Positions 24,853 to 32,963 of a stretch of DNA of 64,000 bases are shown here, piece by piece. This DNA is from JACRCT01 sp049841135 (lineage in GTDB: Bacteria > Myxococcota > Myxococcia > Myxococcales > UBA5297). The stretch covers positions 2,480,001 to 2,544,000 of the forward strand of contig JASGHK010000004.1 in assembly GCA_049841135.1 (NCBI GenBank), in the 5' to 3' direction. Below the pieces are notes generated by a model that did no database searches, had not been told where the DNA came from, and was given only the letters and a program-made list of their open reading frames with translations. The position numbers were made by a program, and so were the translations under genes. Positions within the stretch are counted from its first letter, which is position 1. Each line of letters opens with the position of its first letter.

Positions 24853-25677
24853 TCACTTCCTTCGGAGCAGGAGCTCGGCCCGCTCGGTGAGCTCGGCTCG
24901 CGGCGCCGAGCCTGGATAGACGGGGAACCCACCGGCCACGCGCCGCGACTCGAGGTGCTGCTTGCCCTTCTCGAGGAGCTCGCCGGCCCCGGCGACGCCT
25001 GCCTTCGCCGCCCGCTCGAGGATCTCGAGCGCGTCGAGGTGCTCGTGCAGGCCGACCGTCGCCGCGCCGATGCCGCCGACGTGCCCGAGCGATCCGTCCG
25101 GCCGGGCGATGCGCGCGATGGCCTCGACCCGCTTCTTCCAGCCCGACGCGTCCGGCTCCCGCCCCGCCTCCAGCTCCTCTCGCCACTTCCACAGCGGCAG
25201 CTCGCGTTTGTGGCGAACGAGCCCGACGACGACCAGCGCCAGGAGTGCGGCGACCGCCGACAGCTCTCGTTCCAGCCCCGAAGGCTGCGCCAGCCGCCAG
25301 CCGAGCCCGAGCGGCGGCAACGCCAGGAAGAAGCAGCCGAACGCCGAGAGCGTCATCGTGAACGGGCCGAGGAACCTCTCCCGCGCCGATCGCCGGGCGT
25401 CGAAGACGTAGTCGCGGGTGAGGAAGCGGGTGGCGTAGGCGTCCTCTGCCGACATGCCACCGCCCAGCGGCCAGAAGGAGTTGAGCGCGGCGGAGGCCGC
25501 CAGCATTGCGGCGATGCCCACCGCGTCCGCTCCTGCCAGCGGCCCCAGCGACCCCCAGGCGACGGCGATGGGCAACCCGAGGCCCAGGAGGATGGCGGCG
25601 GCGCTCACCGCGCCAGGATATGCCAGCCTCAGCCGAGTACGAGACACCGCTCGGGGAAGAGGGAGCGGGCGATGCAT
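24853..25677 (-). CDS. Membrane protein of unknown family
   Basis: A 274-residue protein with about four hydrophobic segments: near residues 20-45, 50-70, 100-125 and 140-155. A cytoplasmic C-terminal half follows, rich in Leu, Glu and Arg and probably helical (LHEHLDALEILERAAKAG). I do not recognise a family. The start at 25677 overlaps the end of the upstream chalcone-isomerase-like gene by 49 bases. A GTG 10 codons later (V in VSRTRLRLAYPG) would shorten the overlap and is an equally good start. The two genes are likely co-transcribed, which suggests a related membrane-linked function. Confidence 0.6.
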   Translation of the reverse strand: MHRPLPLPRAVSRTRLRLAYPGAVSAAAILLGLGLPIAVAWGSLGPLAGADAVGIAAMLAASAALNSFWPLGGGMSAEDAYATRFLTRDYVFDARRSARERFLGPFTMTLSAFGCFFLALPPLGLGWRLAQPSGLERELSAVAALLALVVVGLVRHKRELPLWKWREELEAGREPDASGWKKRVEAIARIARPDGSLGHVGGIGAATVGLHEHLDALEILERAAKAGVAGAGELLEKGKQHLESRRVAGGFPVYPGSAPRAELTERAELLLRRK

Positions 25678-26231
25678 CCCTTGAGCGAGGCCGAGACCGG
25701 GTTGGGCCCGAGGTACGGCAGCCAGGTCGCGCGGGCGAGCAGCCGGTCCTCGAACTCGAAGATTCCGTCGAACTCAATCGTCAGCAGCCGGTTTCCGATG
25801 GAGCGCCACTCGATCCGATCCCCGCGCTGCAAGTCGCGGTCGAGCAGCGTGAGCAGCTGCGCGATGCGGCCTTCGTCCCGTCGCCCCAGCCCCTGGCGCA
25901 GCCCCTCGGTGACGACGGCCCGTGCCTGCTCCAGGGGCAGGTCGTGATGGAAGACGACGACGGCGGCCTTGCTCACGGGGCTGTCGACGAGCGCGGAGAA
26001 GAAGCGCTGGTCGAGCGGGTCGTCGTCCGCGACCGGAATGCGTTCGACCAACGCCCCCAGGTGCCCGGCCTCCACCGAAAGCTCGATGCTGTAGAGCGGC
26101 GCTAGGGAGAGCGTCCTCACCCCCGTGCCGATGGTGCGGAACGTCCGCCCGCCGATCTCCCGGTCATGGTGGTCGAGCCCGCCCCCCGTCGAGGGCTCCA
26201 CCCTCCAGCTCGGGGCTTCCCCCGTTGCCAT
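25629..26231 (-). CDS. Chalcone-isomerase-like protein
   Basis: A 200-residue protein with features of the bacterial chalcone-isomerase-like family. RTIGTGVRTLSLAPLYSIEL gives the early strand. KAAVVVFHHDLPLEQARAVVTEGLRQGL is the helix after the first sheet. DRIEWRSIG, LLTIEFDGIFEFEDRLLARATWLPYLGP and NPVSASLKGCIARSLF match the C-terminal portion. Bacterial members are of uncertain function; some bind fatty acids or heme rather than chalcones. The flavonoid-isomerase catalytic residues cannot be identified with certainty, so isomerase activity is not claimed. The ATG at 26231 gives no visible signal peptide. Lying beside a lipid or polyketide operon, a fatty-acid-binding role would fit. Confidence 0.65.
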   Translation of the reverse strand: MATGEAPSWRVEPSTGGGLDHHDREIGGRTFRTIGTGVRTLSLAPLYSIELSVEAGHLGALVERIPVADDDPLDQRFFSALVDSPVSKAAVVVFHHDLPLEQARAVVTEGLRQGLGRRDEGRIAQLLTLLDRDLQRGDRIEWRSIGNRLLTIEFDGIFEFEDRLLARATWLPYLGPNPVSASLKGCIARSLFPERCLVLG

Positions 26232-26436
26232 GATTCATTCCCCCCGCGGGTGCGCCGGGAAGGATGGGGAAGGCAGCCGGAACCACAATCCCGCCAATGA
26301 GGAGAGGCCTATTGGGGGCAACCTTGAACGGACGATCGCAGGGACCCGAGGCGGCGAAACGCCAGAGAGATCCGGGGGATTCCGCTCCGTCCTCCCCGGC
26401 GCGCGGGCGCCTCGGCGCTTGCCCCGGATGCACGAA

Positions 26437-26451
26437 TGGGCCACAACTTGC
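26437..26451 (+). promoter_or_regulatory. Sigma-54-like promoter before glutamine synthetase
   Basis: TGG-N8-TTGC at exact -24/-12 spacing lies 58 bases before the glnA start codon (TGG at 26437-26439, TTGC at 26448-26451). The -24 half is weak beyond TGG, but the -12 half is a full match. Sigma-54 control of glnA is common among Proteobacteria and relatives. Confidence 0.5.
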
Positions 26452-26508
26452 GGGCTCTTCCCAACCGCGCCGGCCCGACTCCCCGGCGCCGCCCCCAAGG
26501 TGCCTCGA

Positions 26509-27939
26509 ATGTTCCAAGACGCCGATGACCTGCTCCGACACATCCGCGACCCGCGCATCAAGATGGTGGACTTCAAGTTCTGCAACCTTTTCGGCGGCTG
26601 GCACCACCTGACGCTGCCGGCGGCGCGCATCGACGAGAAGATGCTCGAGCGCGGCGAGGCCTTCGACGGCTCCTCCGTCCCCGGCTACGCCAAGCTCGAG
26701 GCCGGCGACATGGCCCTCAAGCCCGACCCCGCCACCGCCTTCGAGGACCCGTTCTGCGAGCTGCCGACGATCAGCGTCATCTGCTCGGTCATCGAGGCCG
26801 ACTCCGGCAAGCCCTACGCCCGCGACCCGCGCGGCATCTGCTCGCGCGCCGAGGGCTACCTCAAGAACAGCGGCCTGGGCACCCGCAGCGTCTGGGGCCC
26901 GGAGCTCGAGTTCTACGTCTTCGACAAGGTCGACCACGGCAGCGAGACCAACTTCACGCAGTACCGCATCGACTCCGAGGAGGCGGTCTGGAACGTCGGC
27001 CAGAACGCCAGCCAGCACCGCGGCTACACCATCCGCCGCGGCGGCGGCTACCACTGCTGCCCGCCCATGGACCGCCTCAACGACCTGCGCAGCGAGGCGG
27101 TGCGCATCCTCGAGGAGATTGGCATCCCCATCCGCTACCACCACCACGAGGTGGGCGGCCCCGGGCAGTGCGAGATCGAGCCGAACATGGGGCCGATGCT
27201 CAAGATGGGCGACGCCATCATGCTCATCAAGTACGTGGTGCGCATGGTCGCCGACAAGCGCGGCCGCACCGCGACCTTCATGCCCAAGCCGCTGTACGGC
27301 GAGGCCGGCTCGGGCCTGCACTTCCACCAGCACTTCTTCAAGGGCGACGAGCCGGTCTTCTACGACAAGGACGGCTACGCGGGCCTGTCCAAGCTGGCCA
27401 AGGCCTACACCGCCGGCCTGCTCGACCACGGCGCCTCGCTGCTGGGCCTGTGCAACCCCTCCACCAACTCCTACAAGCGCCTGGTGCCCGGCTTCGAGGC
27501 GCCGGTGAACCTCTTCTACTCGCTGGGCAACCGCTCGGCGGCCATCCGCGTGCCCAAGTACGCGGTGCTCCCCGACGAGAAGCGCGTCGAGTTCCGCCCG
27601 CCGGACGCCACCTGCAACGGCTACCTCGCCATGGCGGCGATGCTGATGGCCGGCATCGACGGCATCAAGAAGAGCATGGACCCTGGCGCGATGGGCTTCG
27701 GCCCCATCGACGAGAACATCTTCAGCTGGACCGACGCCAAGCGCGCCTCCATCAAGCCCCTGCCCGACTCGCTCGGCTCGGCGCTGCGCGCGCTCAAGAG
27801 CGACCACGACTACCTCTTGGCCGGCGAGGTCTTCCCCAAGGACCTCATCGACGTCTGGGTCACCCGGAAGACCAAGGAAGCCGAGGAGATCCAGTCGCGT
27901 CCGCACCCGCACGAGTTCGCCATGTACTACGCGGTGTGA
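26509..27939 (+). CDS. glnA: Glutamine synthetase, type I
   Basis: A 476-residue type I glutamine synthetase, which joins ammonia to glutamate using ATP in the cytoplasm. Diagnostic segments in order are FDGSSVPGYAKLEAGDM, GPELEFYVFD, the HHHEVGGPGQCEIE metal and active-site strand, KPLYGEAGSGLHFHQHF, NRSAAIRVP, and EFRPPDATCNGYLAMAAMLMAG. The NLYDLPP-type adenylylation site of GSI-beta is not found near the C-terminus (ITRKTKEAEEIQ region), so control by adenylylation is doubtful. The ATG at 26509 is supported by the upstream sigma-54-like element and by the normal N-terminus. A clear hairpin follows the stop. It is the first gene of a nitrogen-related stretch. Confidence 0.93.
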   Translation: MFQDADDLLRHIRDPRIKMVDFKFCNLFGGWHHLTLPAARIDEKMLERGEAFDGSSVPGYAKLEAGDMALKPDPATAFEDPFCELPTISVICSVIEADSGKPYARDPRGICSRAEGYLKNSGLGTRSVWGPELEFYVFDKVDHGSETNFTQYRIDSEEAVWNVGQNASQHRGYTIRRGGGYHCCPPMDRLNDLRSEAVRILEEIGIPIRYHHHEVGGPGQCEIEPNMGPMLKMGDAIMLIKYVVRMVADKRGRTATFMPKPLYGEAGSGLHFHQHFFKGDEPVFYDKDGYAGLSKLAKAYTAGLLDHGASLLGLCNPSTNSYKRLVPGFEAPVNLFYSLGNRSAAIRVPKYAVLPDEKRVEFRPPDATCNGYLAMAAMLMAGIDGIKKSMDPGAMGFGPIDENIFSWTDAKRASIKPLPDSLGSALRALKSDHDYLLAGEVFPKDLIDVWVTRKTKEAEEIQSRPHPHEFAMYYAV

Positions 27940-27956
27940 ACGCGGCCGTCGCTGCC

Positions 27957-27988
27957 CTCGGAGCGGCTCCCCCGCTGGCCGCTCCGAG
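27957..27988 (+). terminator. Hairpin after glnA
   Basis: A perfect 11-bp stem (27957-27967 with 27978-27988) with a 10-base loop follows the glnA stop by 18 bases, and a weak T-containing tract comes after it. Confidence 0.65.
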
Positions 27989-28012
27989 GTTCGCCTTTGC
28001 CGCAAGGTCCGG

Positions 28013-28018
28013 TAGACT
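28013..28018 (+). promoter_or_regulatory. Possible -10 element (TAGACT)
   Basis: CCGGTAGACTTCGG lies 55 bases before the PLP-enzyme start and just after the glnA terminator. TTCGCC at 27990-27995 is at 17-base spacing and is a poor -35 match. Confidence 0.3.
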
Positions 28019-28072
28019 TCGGCGTCTTCTTCGGGGGCAGTTGCAATTGACCGTTTGACCGTGAGGCCCTTC

Positions 28073-29551
28073 GTGAAAGTGATCCAGAGCATCAACGAGA
28101 AAGTGCTGAGCAAGACCATCGAGCGTTGCAAGGAGCGCGGCATCGTCATCCCGACGTTCGCCGAGCAGCGCGACCCCACCAAGGTCCCGGACAAGATCAA
28201 GAAGCGCCTCAAGGACGTGGGGATGCAGGACACCCACCCGGTCAACCTCTTCCGCATCACCTGGAAGAACGAGCCCAAGGAGAAGGGCGGCCTCTACAAC
28301 ACCGGCAACTGGGTGGAGTTCCCCTCCTCGCTGACCGGCGTCTCCGCCAAGCTCGTCGGCGTCGTCGGCAAGCACTTCCCCGTCGGCGCCCACAAGGTCG
28401 GCGCCGCGTTCGCCTGCCTGGTCCCGCGGCTGGTCTCCGGCCAGTTCGACCCGACCACGCAGAAGGCCGTCTGGCCCTCGACCGGCAACTACTGCCGCGG
28501 CGGCGCCTTCGACTCCGCGCTCTTGGCCTGCAAGGCCGTGGCGATCCTGCCGGAGGGCATGAGCAAGGAGCGCTTCGAGTGGCTCAAGTCCATCGGCACC
28601 GACGAGATCATCGCCACGCCGGGCACCGAGTCGAACGTCAAGGAGATCTACGACAAATGCTGGGAGCTGCGTAAGACGCGCGGCAACGACGTCGTGATCT
28701 TCAACCAGTTCGAGGAGTTCGGTAACGCGATCTGGCACTACACGGTGACCGGCAACGCGATGGAGGAGATCTTCAAGCAGGTCGCCCCCAAGGGCGGCCG
28801 CCTCGCGGGCTACGTCAGCGCCACCGGCTCGGCCGGCACCATCTCCGCCGGCGACTACCTGCGCACGGTCGCCCCGCACGTCAAGGTGGTGGCCACCGAG
28901 GCGCTGCAGTGCCCGACGCTGCTCCGCAACGGCTTCGGCGCGCACCGCATCGAGGGCATCGGCGACAAGCACGTTCCGTGGATCCACAACGTGCGCAACA
29001 CCGACATGGTCGCGGCCATCGACGACGAGCAGTGCATGCAGCTGCTCCGCCTCTTCAACGAGGACGAGGGCCTCAAGTACCTGGCCAAGCAGGGCATCAA
29101 GGACGAGTTCCTCAAGCTCCTGCCGCTGGTCGGCATCTCCGGCATCTGCAACCTGGTCGCCGGCATCAAGATGGCCAAGTACTACGAGATGGACGGCAAG
29201 GACGTCATCCTCTTCCCGATGACCGACTCGATGGCGCTCTACGGGTCGCGCAAGGACGAGCTGCGGGCCGAGCACGGCGCGTACGACGCCGACAAGGCCT
29301 CGGCGCACCTCGCGCGCTACCTGACGGGCACCGGCACAGACGGCCTGAAGGAGCTGGGCTACTGGGACAAGAAGGCCATCCACAACCACAAGTACTTCAC
29401 CTGGGTCGAGCAGCAGGGAAAGAGCTCGACCGACCTGAACCAGCTGTGGGACCCGGACTTCTGGACCGAGACGTTCGCCCAGGCCTCCGAGTGGGACCAG
29501 CTCATCCGCGACTTCAACGAGAAGACGGGCGTCCTCAAGAGCCTGAGCTAA
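28073..29551 (+). CDS. Fold-type II PLP-dependent lyase (cysteine-synthase-like)
   Basis: A roughly 492-residue PLP enzyme of the tryptophan-synthase-beta/cysteine-synthase fold. The Schiff-base lysine is in VGAHKVGAAFACL (about K108), followed by a PLP-phosphate-contacting ATGSAGTISAGDYL loop. The protein is longer than ordinary cysteine synthases and has a C-terminal domain of about 130 residues (KYYEMDGKDVILFPMTDS, then AHLARYLTG). It belongs with the PLP-dependent lyase/thiolase-like proteins that often neighbour YgeY hydrolases and carbamate kinase. The reaction is probably an amine or carbon-sulfur elimination, but the substrate is not established. GTG 28073 has GTGAGG 6 bases upstream; TTG 28055 and GTG 28061 are alternatives. 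It is separated from the carbamate kinase gene by structured RNA. Confidence 0.8.
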   Translation: MKVIQSINEKVLSKTIERCKERGIVIPTFAEQRDPTKVPDKIKKRLKDVGMQDTHPVNLFRITWKNEPKEKGGLYNTGNWVEFPSSLTGVSAKLVGVVGKHFPVGAHKVGAAFACLVPRLVSGQFDPTTQKAVWPSTGNYCRGGAFDSALLACKAVAILPEGMSKERFEWLKSIGTDEIIATPGTESNVKEIYDKCWELRKTRGNDVVIFNQFEEFGNAIWHYTVTGNAMEEIFKQVAPKGGRLAGYVSATGSAGTISAGDYLRTVAPHVKVVATEALQCPTLLRNGFGAHRIEGIGDKHVPWIHNVRNTDMVAAIDDEQCMQLLRLFNEDEGLKYLAKQGIKDEFLKLLPLVGISGICNLVAGIKMAKYYEMDGKDVILFPMTDSMALYGSRKDELRAEHGAYDADKASAHLARYLTGTGTDGLKELGYWDKKAIHNHKYFTWVEQQGKSSTDLNQLWDPDFWTETFAQASEWDQLIRDFNEKTGVLKSLS

Positions 29552-29568
29552 GTCACCTCGATTCGACC

Positions 29569-29632
29569 GCGGCCGGCTCTCTGCTCGAGGGCCGGCCGCT
29601 TCAGTGATTCAAGCGGCCGGCGTGGAAGCCGG
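29569..29632 (+). promoter_or_regulatory. Mutually exclusive hairpins before carbamate kinase
   Basis: GCGGCCGGC occurs at 29569-29577 and again at 29613-29621. Its complement GCCGGCCGC at 29591-29599 can pair with either copy. A third hairpin, CCGGC/GCCGG, at 29617-29632 competes with the second. The layout is that of an attenuator or RNA switch, or simply a terminator plus repeat, in the 122 bases between the PLP lyase and carbamate kinase genes. Confidence 0.45.
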
Positions 29633-29672
29633 CAGCTACCCTCGTTCCCTCCCCGCCCCCACAGGACTCCTT

Positions 29673-30629
29673 ATGACTGAGAAGAACCTCGGAAAGCTGG
29701 CCCTCATCGCCGTCGGCGGCAACTCGCTCATCCTCGACGAGAAGCGCAAGTCCGTTCAGGACCAGTACGAGGCGGTCGTCGAGACCAGCAAGCACATCGC
29801 CGGCCTCATCAAGATGGGCTACCGCGTCATCGTCACCCACGGCAACGGCCCGCAGGTGGGCTTCATCCTCCGCCGCAGCGAGCTGGCCCGCGGGGAGCTG
29901 CACGAGGTGCCGCTGGACAGCTGCGGCGCCGACACCCAGGGCGCCATCGGCTACCAACTGCAGATGGCGCTGGGCAACGAGATGCGCACCTGGCCCAACA
30001 AGCCCGTGGTCTGTACCGTCATCACCCAGACGCTGGTCGACCGCAACGACCCGTCCTTCAAGAAGCCCACCAAGCCCATCGGCTCCTTCATGACCAAGGA
30101 GCTGGCCATGGAGCACAAGGAGAAGAGCGGCTGGGACGTGGTCGAGGACGCGGGCCGCGGCTGGCGGCGCGTGGTGGCCTCTCCCCTGCCCAAGCGGATC
30201 ATCGAGCTGCCGGCGATCCTCGACCTGCTCAACAAGGGCATGCTCGTCATCGCCGCGGGCGGCGGCGGCATCCCGGTCATCGAGAAGGAGAACGGCGAGC
30301 TGGCGGGCGCCGCGGCGGTCATCGACAAGGACCTCGCCTCTTCCCTCCTCGCCCGCGAGGCCAAGGCCGACGTGTTCTGCGTCTCCACCGCGGTCGAGAA
30401 GGTGGCCATCAACTTCAAGAAGCCCGACCAGAAGAACCTCGACCAGATGACCGTCGCCGAGGCGACCAAGTACATGGAAGAGGGCCACTTCGCTCCGGGC
30501 AGCATGAAGCCCAAGATCCAGGCGGCCATCGACTTCGTGAAGGGCTGCGGCGGCAAGGCGCTCATCACCGACCCGCCGCACATCGTCGATGCCTTCAACG
30601 GCAAGACCGGCACCTGGATCGTCCCGTGA
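29673..30629 (+). CDS. arcC: Carbamate kinase
   Basis: A 318-residue carbamate kinase of the amino-acid-kinase fold, which interconverts carbamoyl phosphate plus ADP with carbamate plus ATP. It has LALIAVGGNSLI at the N-terminus, the VTHGNGPQVGFILRR substrate loop, VVASPLPKRIIE, AAGGGGIPVI and the AVIDKDLASSLLA helix typical of ArcC, and ends PGSMKPKIQAAIDFV. ATG 29673 follows the complex leader. No carbamoyltransferase is visible in this window, so the source of carbamoyl phosphate must lie elsewhere. With the flanking PLP enzymes and the M20 hydrolase it fits a catabolic ATP-yielding module like those linked to YgeW/X/Y. The stop overlaps the next GTG. Confidence 0.93.
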   Translation: MTEKNLGKLALIAVGGNSLILDEKRKSVQDQYEAVVETSKHIAGLIKMGYRVIVTHGNGPQVGFILRRSELARGELHEVPLDSCGADTQGAIGYQLQMALGNEMRTWPNKPVVCTVITQTLVDRNDPSFKKPTKPIGSFMTKELAMEHKEKSGWDVVEDAGRGWRRVVASPLPKRIIELPAILDLLNKGMLVIAAGGGGIPVIEKENGELAGAAAVIDKDLASSLLAREAKADVFCVSTAVEKVAINFKKPDQKNLDQMTVAEATKYMEEGHFAPGSMKPKIQAAIDFVKGCGGKALITDPPHIVDAFNGKTGTWIVP

Positions 30630-31894
30630 CCGCCGACACCCCGAGCTTGTCGAGGGGCCAGAGCCCCTCTCCGCGAGCTGGCGCCGCCAATGGCTTGAAG
30701 TGCGTGCTGTGCGGCAAGGTCACCGCCATCGGCGACGACGTCTACGTCTGCGCCGCCTGTGGCGGGAACGTCCTGGTGCAGTACGACCTGGAGCAGGTGA
30801 AGAAGAGCCTGACCCGCGCCGCGCTCGCCGACAACGCCGACCGGACCATCTGGCGCTACCTGCCCGCCCTCCCCGTCTCCAAGCGCCTGGAGGGCCCGCC
30901 CGTCGGCTGGACCCCGCTCATCGACGCGCCCAAGCTCGCCAAGGCCTGTGGCGTCAAGACGCTCTTGGTCAAGGACGACGGGCGCAACCCGAGCGCGTCG
31001 TTCAAGGATCGGGCGAGCAGCGTCGCCCTGCAGCGCGCCCGCGAGCTCGGCCGTGAGCTCGTCACCGGCGCCTCCACCGGCAACGCCGCCTCCGCCACCG
31101 CGGTGCTGTCCGCGGCGGTGGGCATCCGGGCGCGCATCTTCGTGCCCAAGGCTGCCCCGCGCGCGAAGATCGCCCAGCTCCTGACCTTCGGCGCCGAGGT
31201 GTTGGCGGTCGAGGGCACCTACGACCAGGCGTTCGACCTGTGCCTGGCCGCGACCAAGCGGTTCGGCTGGTACAACCGCAACACCGGCTACAACCCCTAC
31301 ACGCGCGAGGGGAAGAAGACCGTCTCGTTCGAGATCCTCGAGCAGCTCGGCTGGCAGGTGCCGGACCTGGTCGTCGTCCCGGTCGGCGACGGCAACATCC
31401 TCACCGGCGTGTGGAAGGGCTTCGAGGAGGCCAAGGCGCTGGGGCTGGTCGACAAGACGCCCAGGCTCCTGGCGGTGCAGGCCGAAGGCAGCGCGGCCAT
31501 CGTGGATGCGTTCAACGGCGACGGGAAGATCAGGACCGTCTCCGGCGACACCGTGGCCGACTCCATCTCGGTCAGCCTGCCGCGCGACGGCGACTACGCC
31601 GTCCAGGCCATCCGCGCCTCGGGAGGGTTCGGCATCAAGGTGCCGGACCAGGCGATCCTCGCGTCCATCCTCGAGGTTGCGCGCGGCGCCGGCGTCTTCG
31701 CCGAGCCGGCGGCGGCGACCTCCTGGGCCGGGCTCAAGGCCGCCAAGGCCGCGGGCATCCTCAAGCCGGAGTGGACCGTGGTCAGCTTGAACACCGGCAA
31801 CGGGCTCAAGGACGTGGCGAGCGCCATGAAGGTCGCGGGCGAGCCCACCGTCATCGCGCCCGACCCGAAGGTGCTGGAGAAGATGTTCGGGTAG
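30626..31894 (+). CDS. Threonine-synthase-like PLP enzyme
   Basis: A 422-residue fold-type II PLP enzyme. The N-terminal region has a zinc-ribbon-like pair CVLCGK...CAACGG (about residues 29-50). The PLP lysine is K127 in NPSASFKDRASS, followed by TGASTGNAASATAV and the PVGDGNILTGVWKGF phosphate loop. Threonine synthases and threonine dehydratases share this layout, so product assignment is uncertain; the context of carbamate kinase and a YgeY-like hydrolase makes a diaminopropionate- or beta-substituted-alanine-type elimination possible. The GTG start (30626) overlaps the preceding stop. The first 20 residues (DTPSLSRGQ...) are encoded by a dispersed palindromic repeat copy, so a later start cannot be excluded. 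A strong terminator follows. Confidence 0.82.
   Translation: MTADTPSLSRGQSPSPRAGAANGLKCVLCGKVTAIGDDVYVCAACGGNVLVQYDLEQVKKSLTRAALADNADRTIWRYLPALPVSKRLEGPPVGWTPLIDAPKLAKACGVKTLLVKDDGRNPSASFKDRASSVALQRARELGRELVTGASTGNAASATAVLSAAVGIRARIFVPKAAPRAKIAQLLTFGAEVLAVEGTYDQAFDLCLAATKRFGWYNRNTGYNPYTREGKKTVSFEILEQLGWQVPDLVVVPVGDGNILTGVWKGFEEAKALGLVDKTPRLLAVQAEGSAAIVDAFNGDGKIRTVSGDTVADSISVSLPRDGDYAVQAIRASGGFGIKVPDQAILASILEVARGAGVFAEPAAATSWAGLKAAKAAGILKPEWTVVSLNTGNGLKDVASAMKVAGEPTVIAPDPKVLEKMFG
30632..30655. repeat. Copy of dispersed palindromic element inside a gene start
   Basis: The core GACACCCCGAGCTTGTCGA is the same as in the inner arms of the inverted repeat at 15340-15455. Here it is in frame within the N-terminal codons of the threonine-synthase-like gene (DTPSLSRGQ). 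Confidence 0.7.
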
Positions 31895-31918
31895 AAGCCC
31901 CCGAGCTCGAAGTCAGTT

Positions 31919-31965
31919 CGAACCCCGAAGCAGAAGGCGCCGCCTTCGCTTCGGGGTTCGTTTTT
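31919..31965 (+). terminator. Rho-independent terminator
   Basis: A 13-bp stem (CGAACCCCGAAGC with its complement) plus an inner GAAGGC/GCCTTC stem is followed directly by TTTTT at 31961-31965. It is the clearest intrinsic terminator in the window and ends the PLP/carbamate kinase unit. Confidence 0.9.
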
Positions 31966-32141
31966 GCGGCTGCCTGCGCCAGCGTTGGACACCTCGCCGA
32001 CGACGATTCGCCCGCCTCCTGCCCGGAAGCGGGCCCCTGAGAAGATGCCGTCCCGCTCGGGAGTTCGGCCCTCTCAGGGGTCGCCCTTCGCCCTCCCACC
32101 TTCCAGCTTGCGAGTGGCGAGCCCAAGGGAGGCGAACGTCG

Positions 32142-32306
32142 ATGAACGGCCCTCGCAGCCTGTTCGAGGACGAAGCAGGCGACTCGGAATCCGTCGAGTC
32201 GGACCCGTCCGGCGCTTCTCCCCTCCCCGAGCCGCTCCCGCTCGAAGACGAAGCTGGCGAGGACGAGCCTCGACGTCGGGGATGGGACTACGACGTGGAG
32301 TGCTGA
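32142..32306 (+). CDS. Small acidic protein (54 residues)
   Basis: A short frame from ATG 32142 to TGA 32306 encodes an acidic, Pro/Glu/Asp-rich peptide (SLFEDEAGDSES, PEPLPLEDEAGEDEP) that ends GWDYDVEC. AAGGGAGG at 32126-32133 is an excellent Shine-Dalgarno sequence, 8 bases before the ATG. No family is recognised. It is convergent with the DUF2267 gene, separated by a small hairpin. Low complexity makes chance coding possible, but the ribosome binding site and third-position GC bias argue for a real gene. Confidence 0.5.
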   Translation: MNGPRSLFEDEAGDSESVESDPSGASPLPEPLPLEDEAGEDEPRRRGWDYDVEC

Positions 32307-32315
32307 GCGCCGCCG

Positions 32316-32334
32316 CTCCGACCGTCAGTCGGAG
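32316..32334. terminator. Small hairpin between convergent genes
   Basis: CTCCGAC (32316-32322) and GTCGGAG (32328-32334) form a 7-bp stem. It overlaps the stop of the DUF2267 gene and follows the small acidic ORF. Confidence 0.4.
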
Positions 32335-32963
32335 TCGCTCAGCGAGTGATCGCTGCCCGGGTGCCCCTCCGCGAGGGTCCGCCCGGCCCGTTCCTGGGCG
32401 AGGCCCTCGGCGCTCGAGAGCTTGGTATCGGCGTGGGGATTGTCCGAGCGGACCACCGACTGGCTTTGCGCCCGGTCCGCGCGGCCCTCGCTGAGCGGGT
32501 GCTGACTGCCCATTCGGCCCCCGGAGAGGGTCGTGTCCCGCCCGTGGACCGGGGGTTCACGCTCAGGTGCCTCCAAGCGCGGCGGCGGCTCGATCAGCTC
32601 GGCAAAGTCGGTCGGCAGCCGCTCGCGGAGGTGGACCGCAACCTCGGCGTCGAGCCAGGCCCCGAGCTCCAGGCACACCGAAACCGCGTGCTCGCGCGCG
32701 AAGGGCAGCGAAACGCCTTCGCGCTCCGCCACGCGCCGGAACAGCTCCGAGAGGGAGAACTCGCCCGCGCGCGATCGGCGCCGAAGCGCTTCCCCGAGTG
32801 GCGCCGGCAGCTCGGAGGAGACCTGGCGCGCGTCCAGCGGCAGGAGCCGCTCCCCCAGCGTCTCCACCACAGCGACGACCGCCCGGTTCGCGACCTCCCG
32901 CTCGGGCAGTGACGCGCGCTCGCGCACTCGTTCGAGAAGCTGCTCGTAGTCCAAGTCGTTCAC
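32325..32963 (-). CDS. DUF2267 protein
   Basis: A 212-residue protein with two DUF2267 repeats in its first 135 residues: DYEQLLERVRERASLPEREVANRAVVAVVETLGERL...ARQVSSELP and then FSLSELFRRVAEREGVSLPFAREHAVSV...HLRERLPTDFAELI. The C-terminal 75 residues are low-complexity and polar (DTTLSGGRMGSQHPLSEGRADRAQSQS, ending HSLSDSD). DUF2267 proteins are associated with general stress in several bacteria, but their molecular role is not defined. The ATG at 32963 has no strong ribosome binding site. The polar tail resembles regions found near Lea- or CsbD-like stress proteins, though that is a weak impression. Confidence 0.8.
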   Translation of the reverse strand: MNDLDYEQLLERVRERASLPEREVANRAVVAVVETLGERLLPLDARQVSSELPAPLGEALRRRSRAGEFSLSELFRRVAEREGVSLPFAREHAVSVCLELGAWLDAEVAVHLRERLPTDFAELIEPPPRLEAPEREPPVHGRDTTLSGGRMGSQHPLSEGRADRAQSQSVVRSDNPHADTKLSSAEGLAQERAGRTLAEGHPGSDHSLSDSD

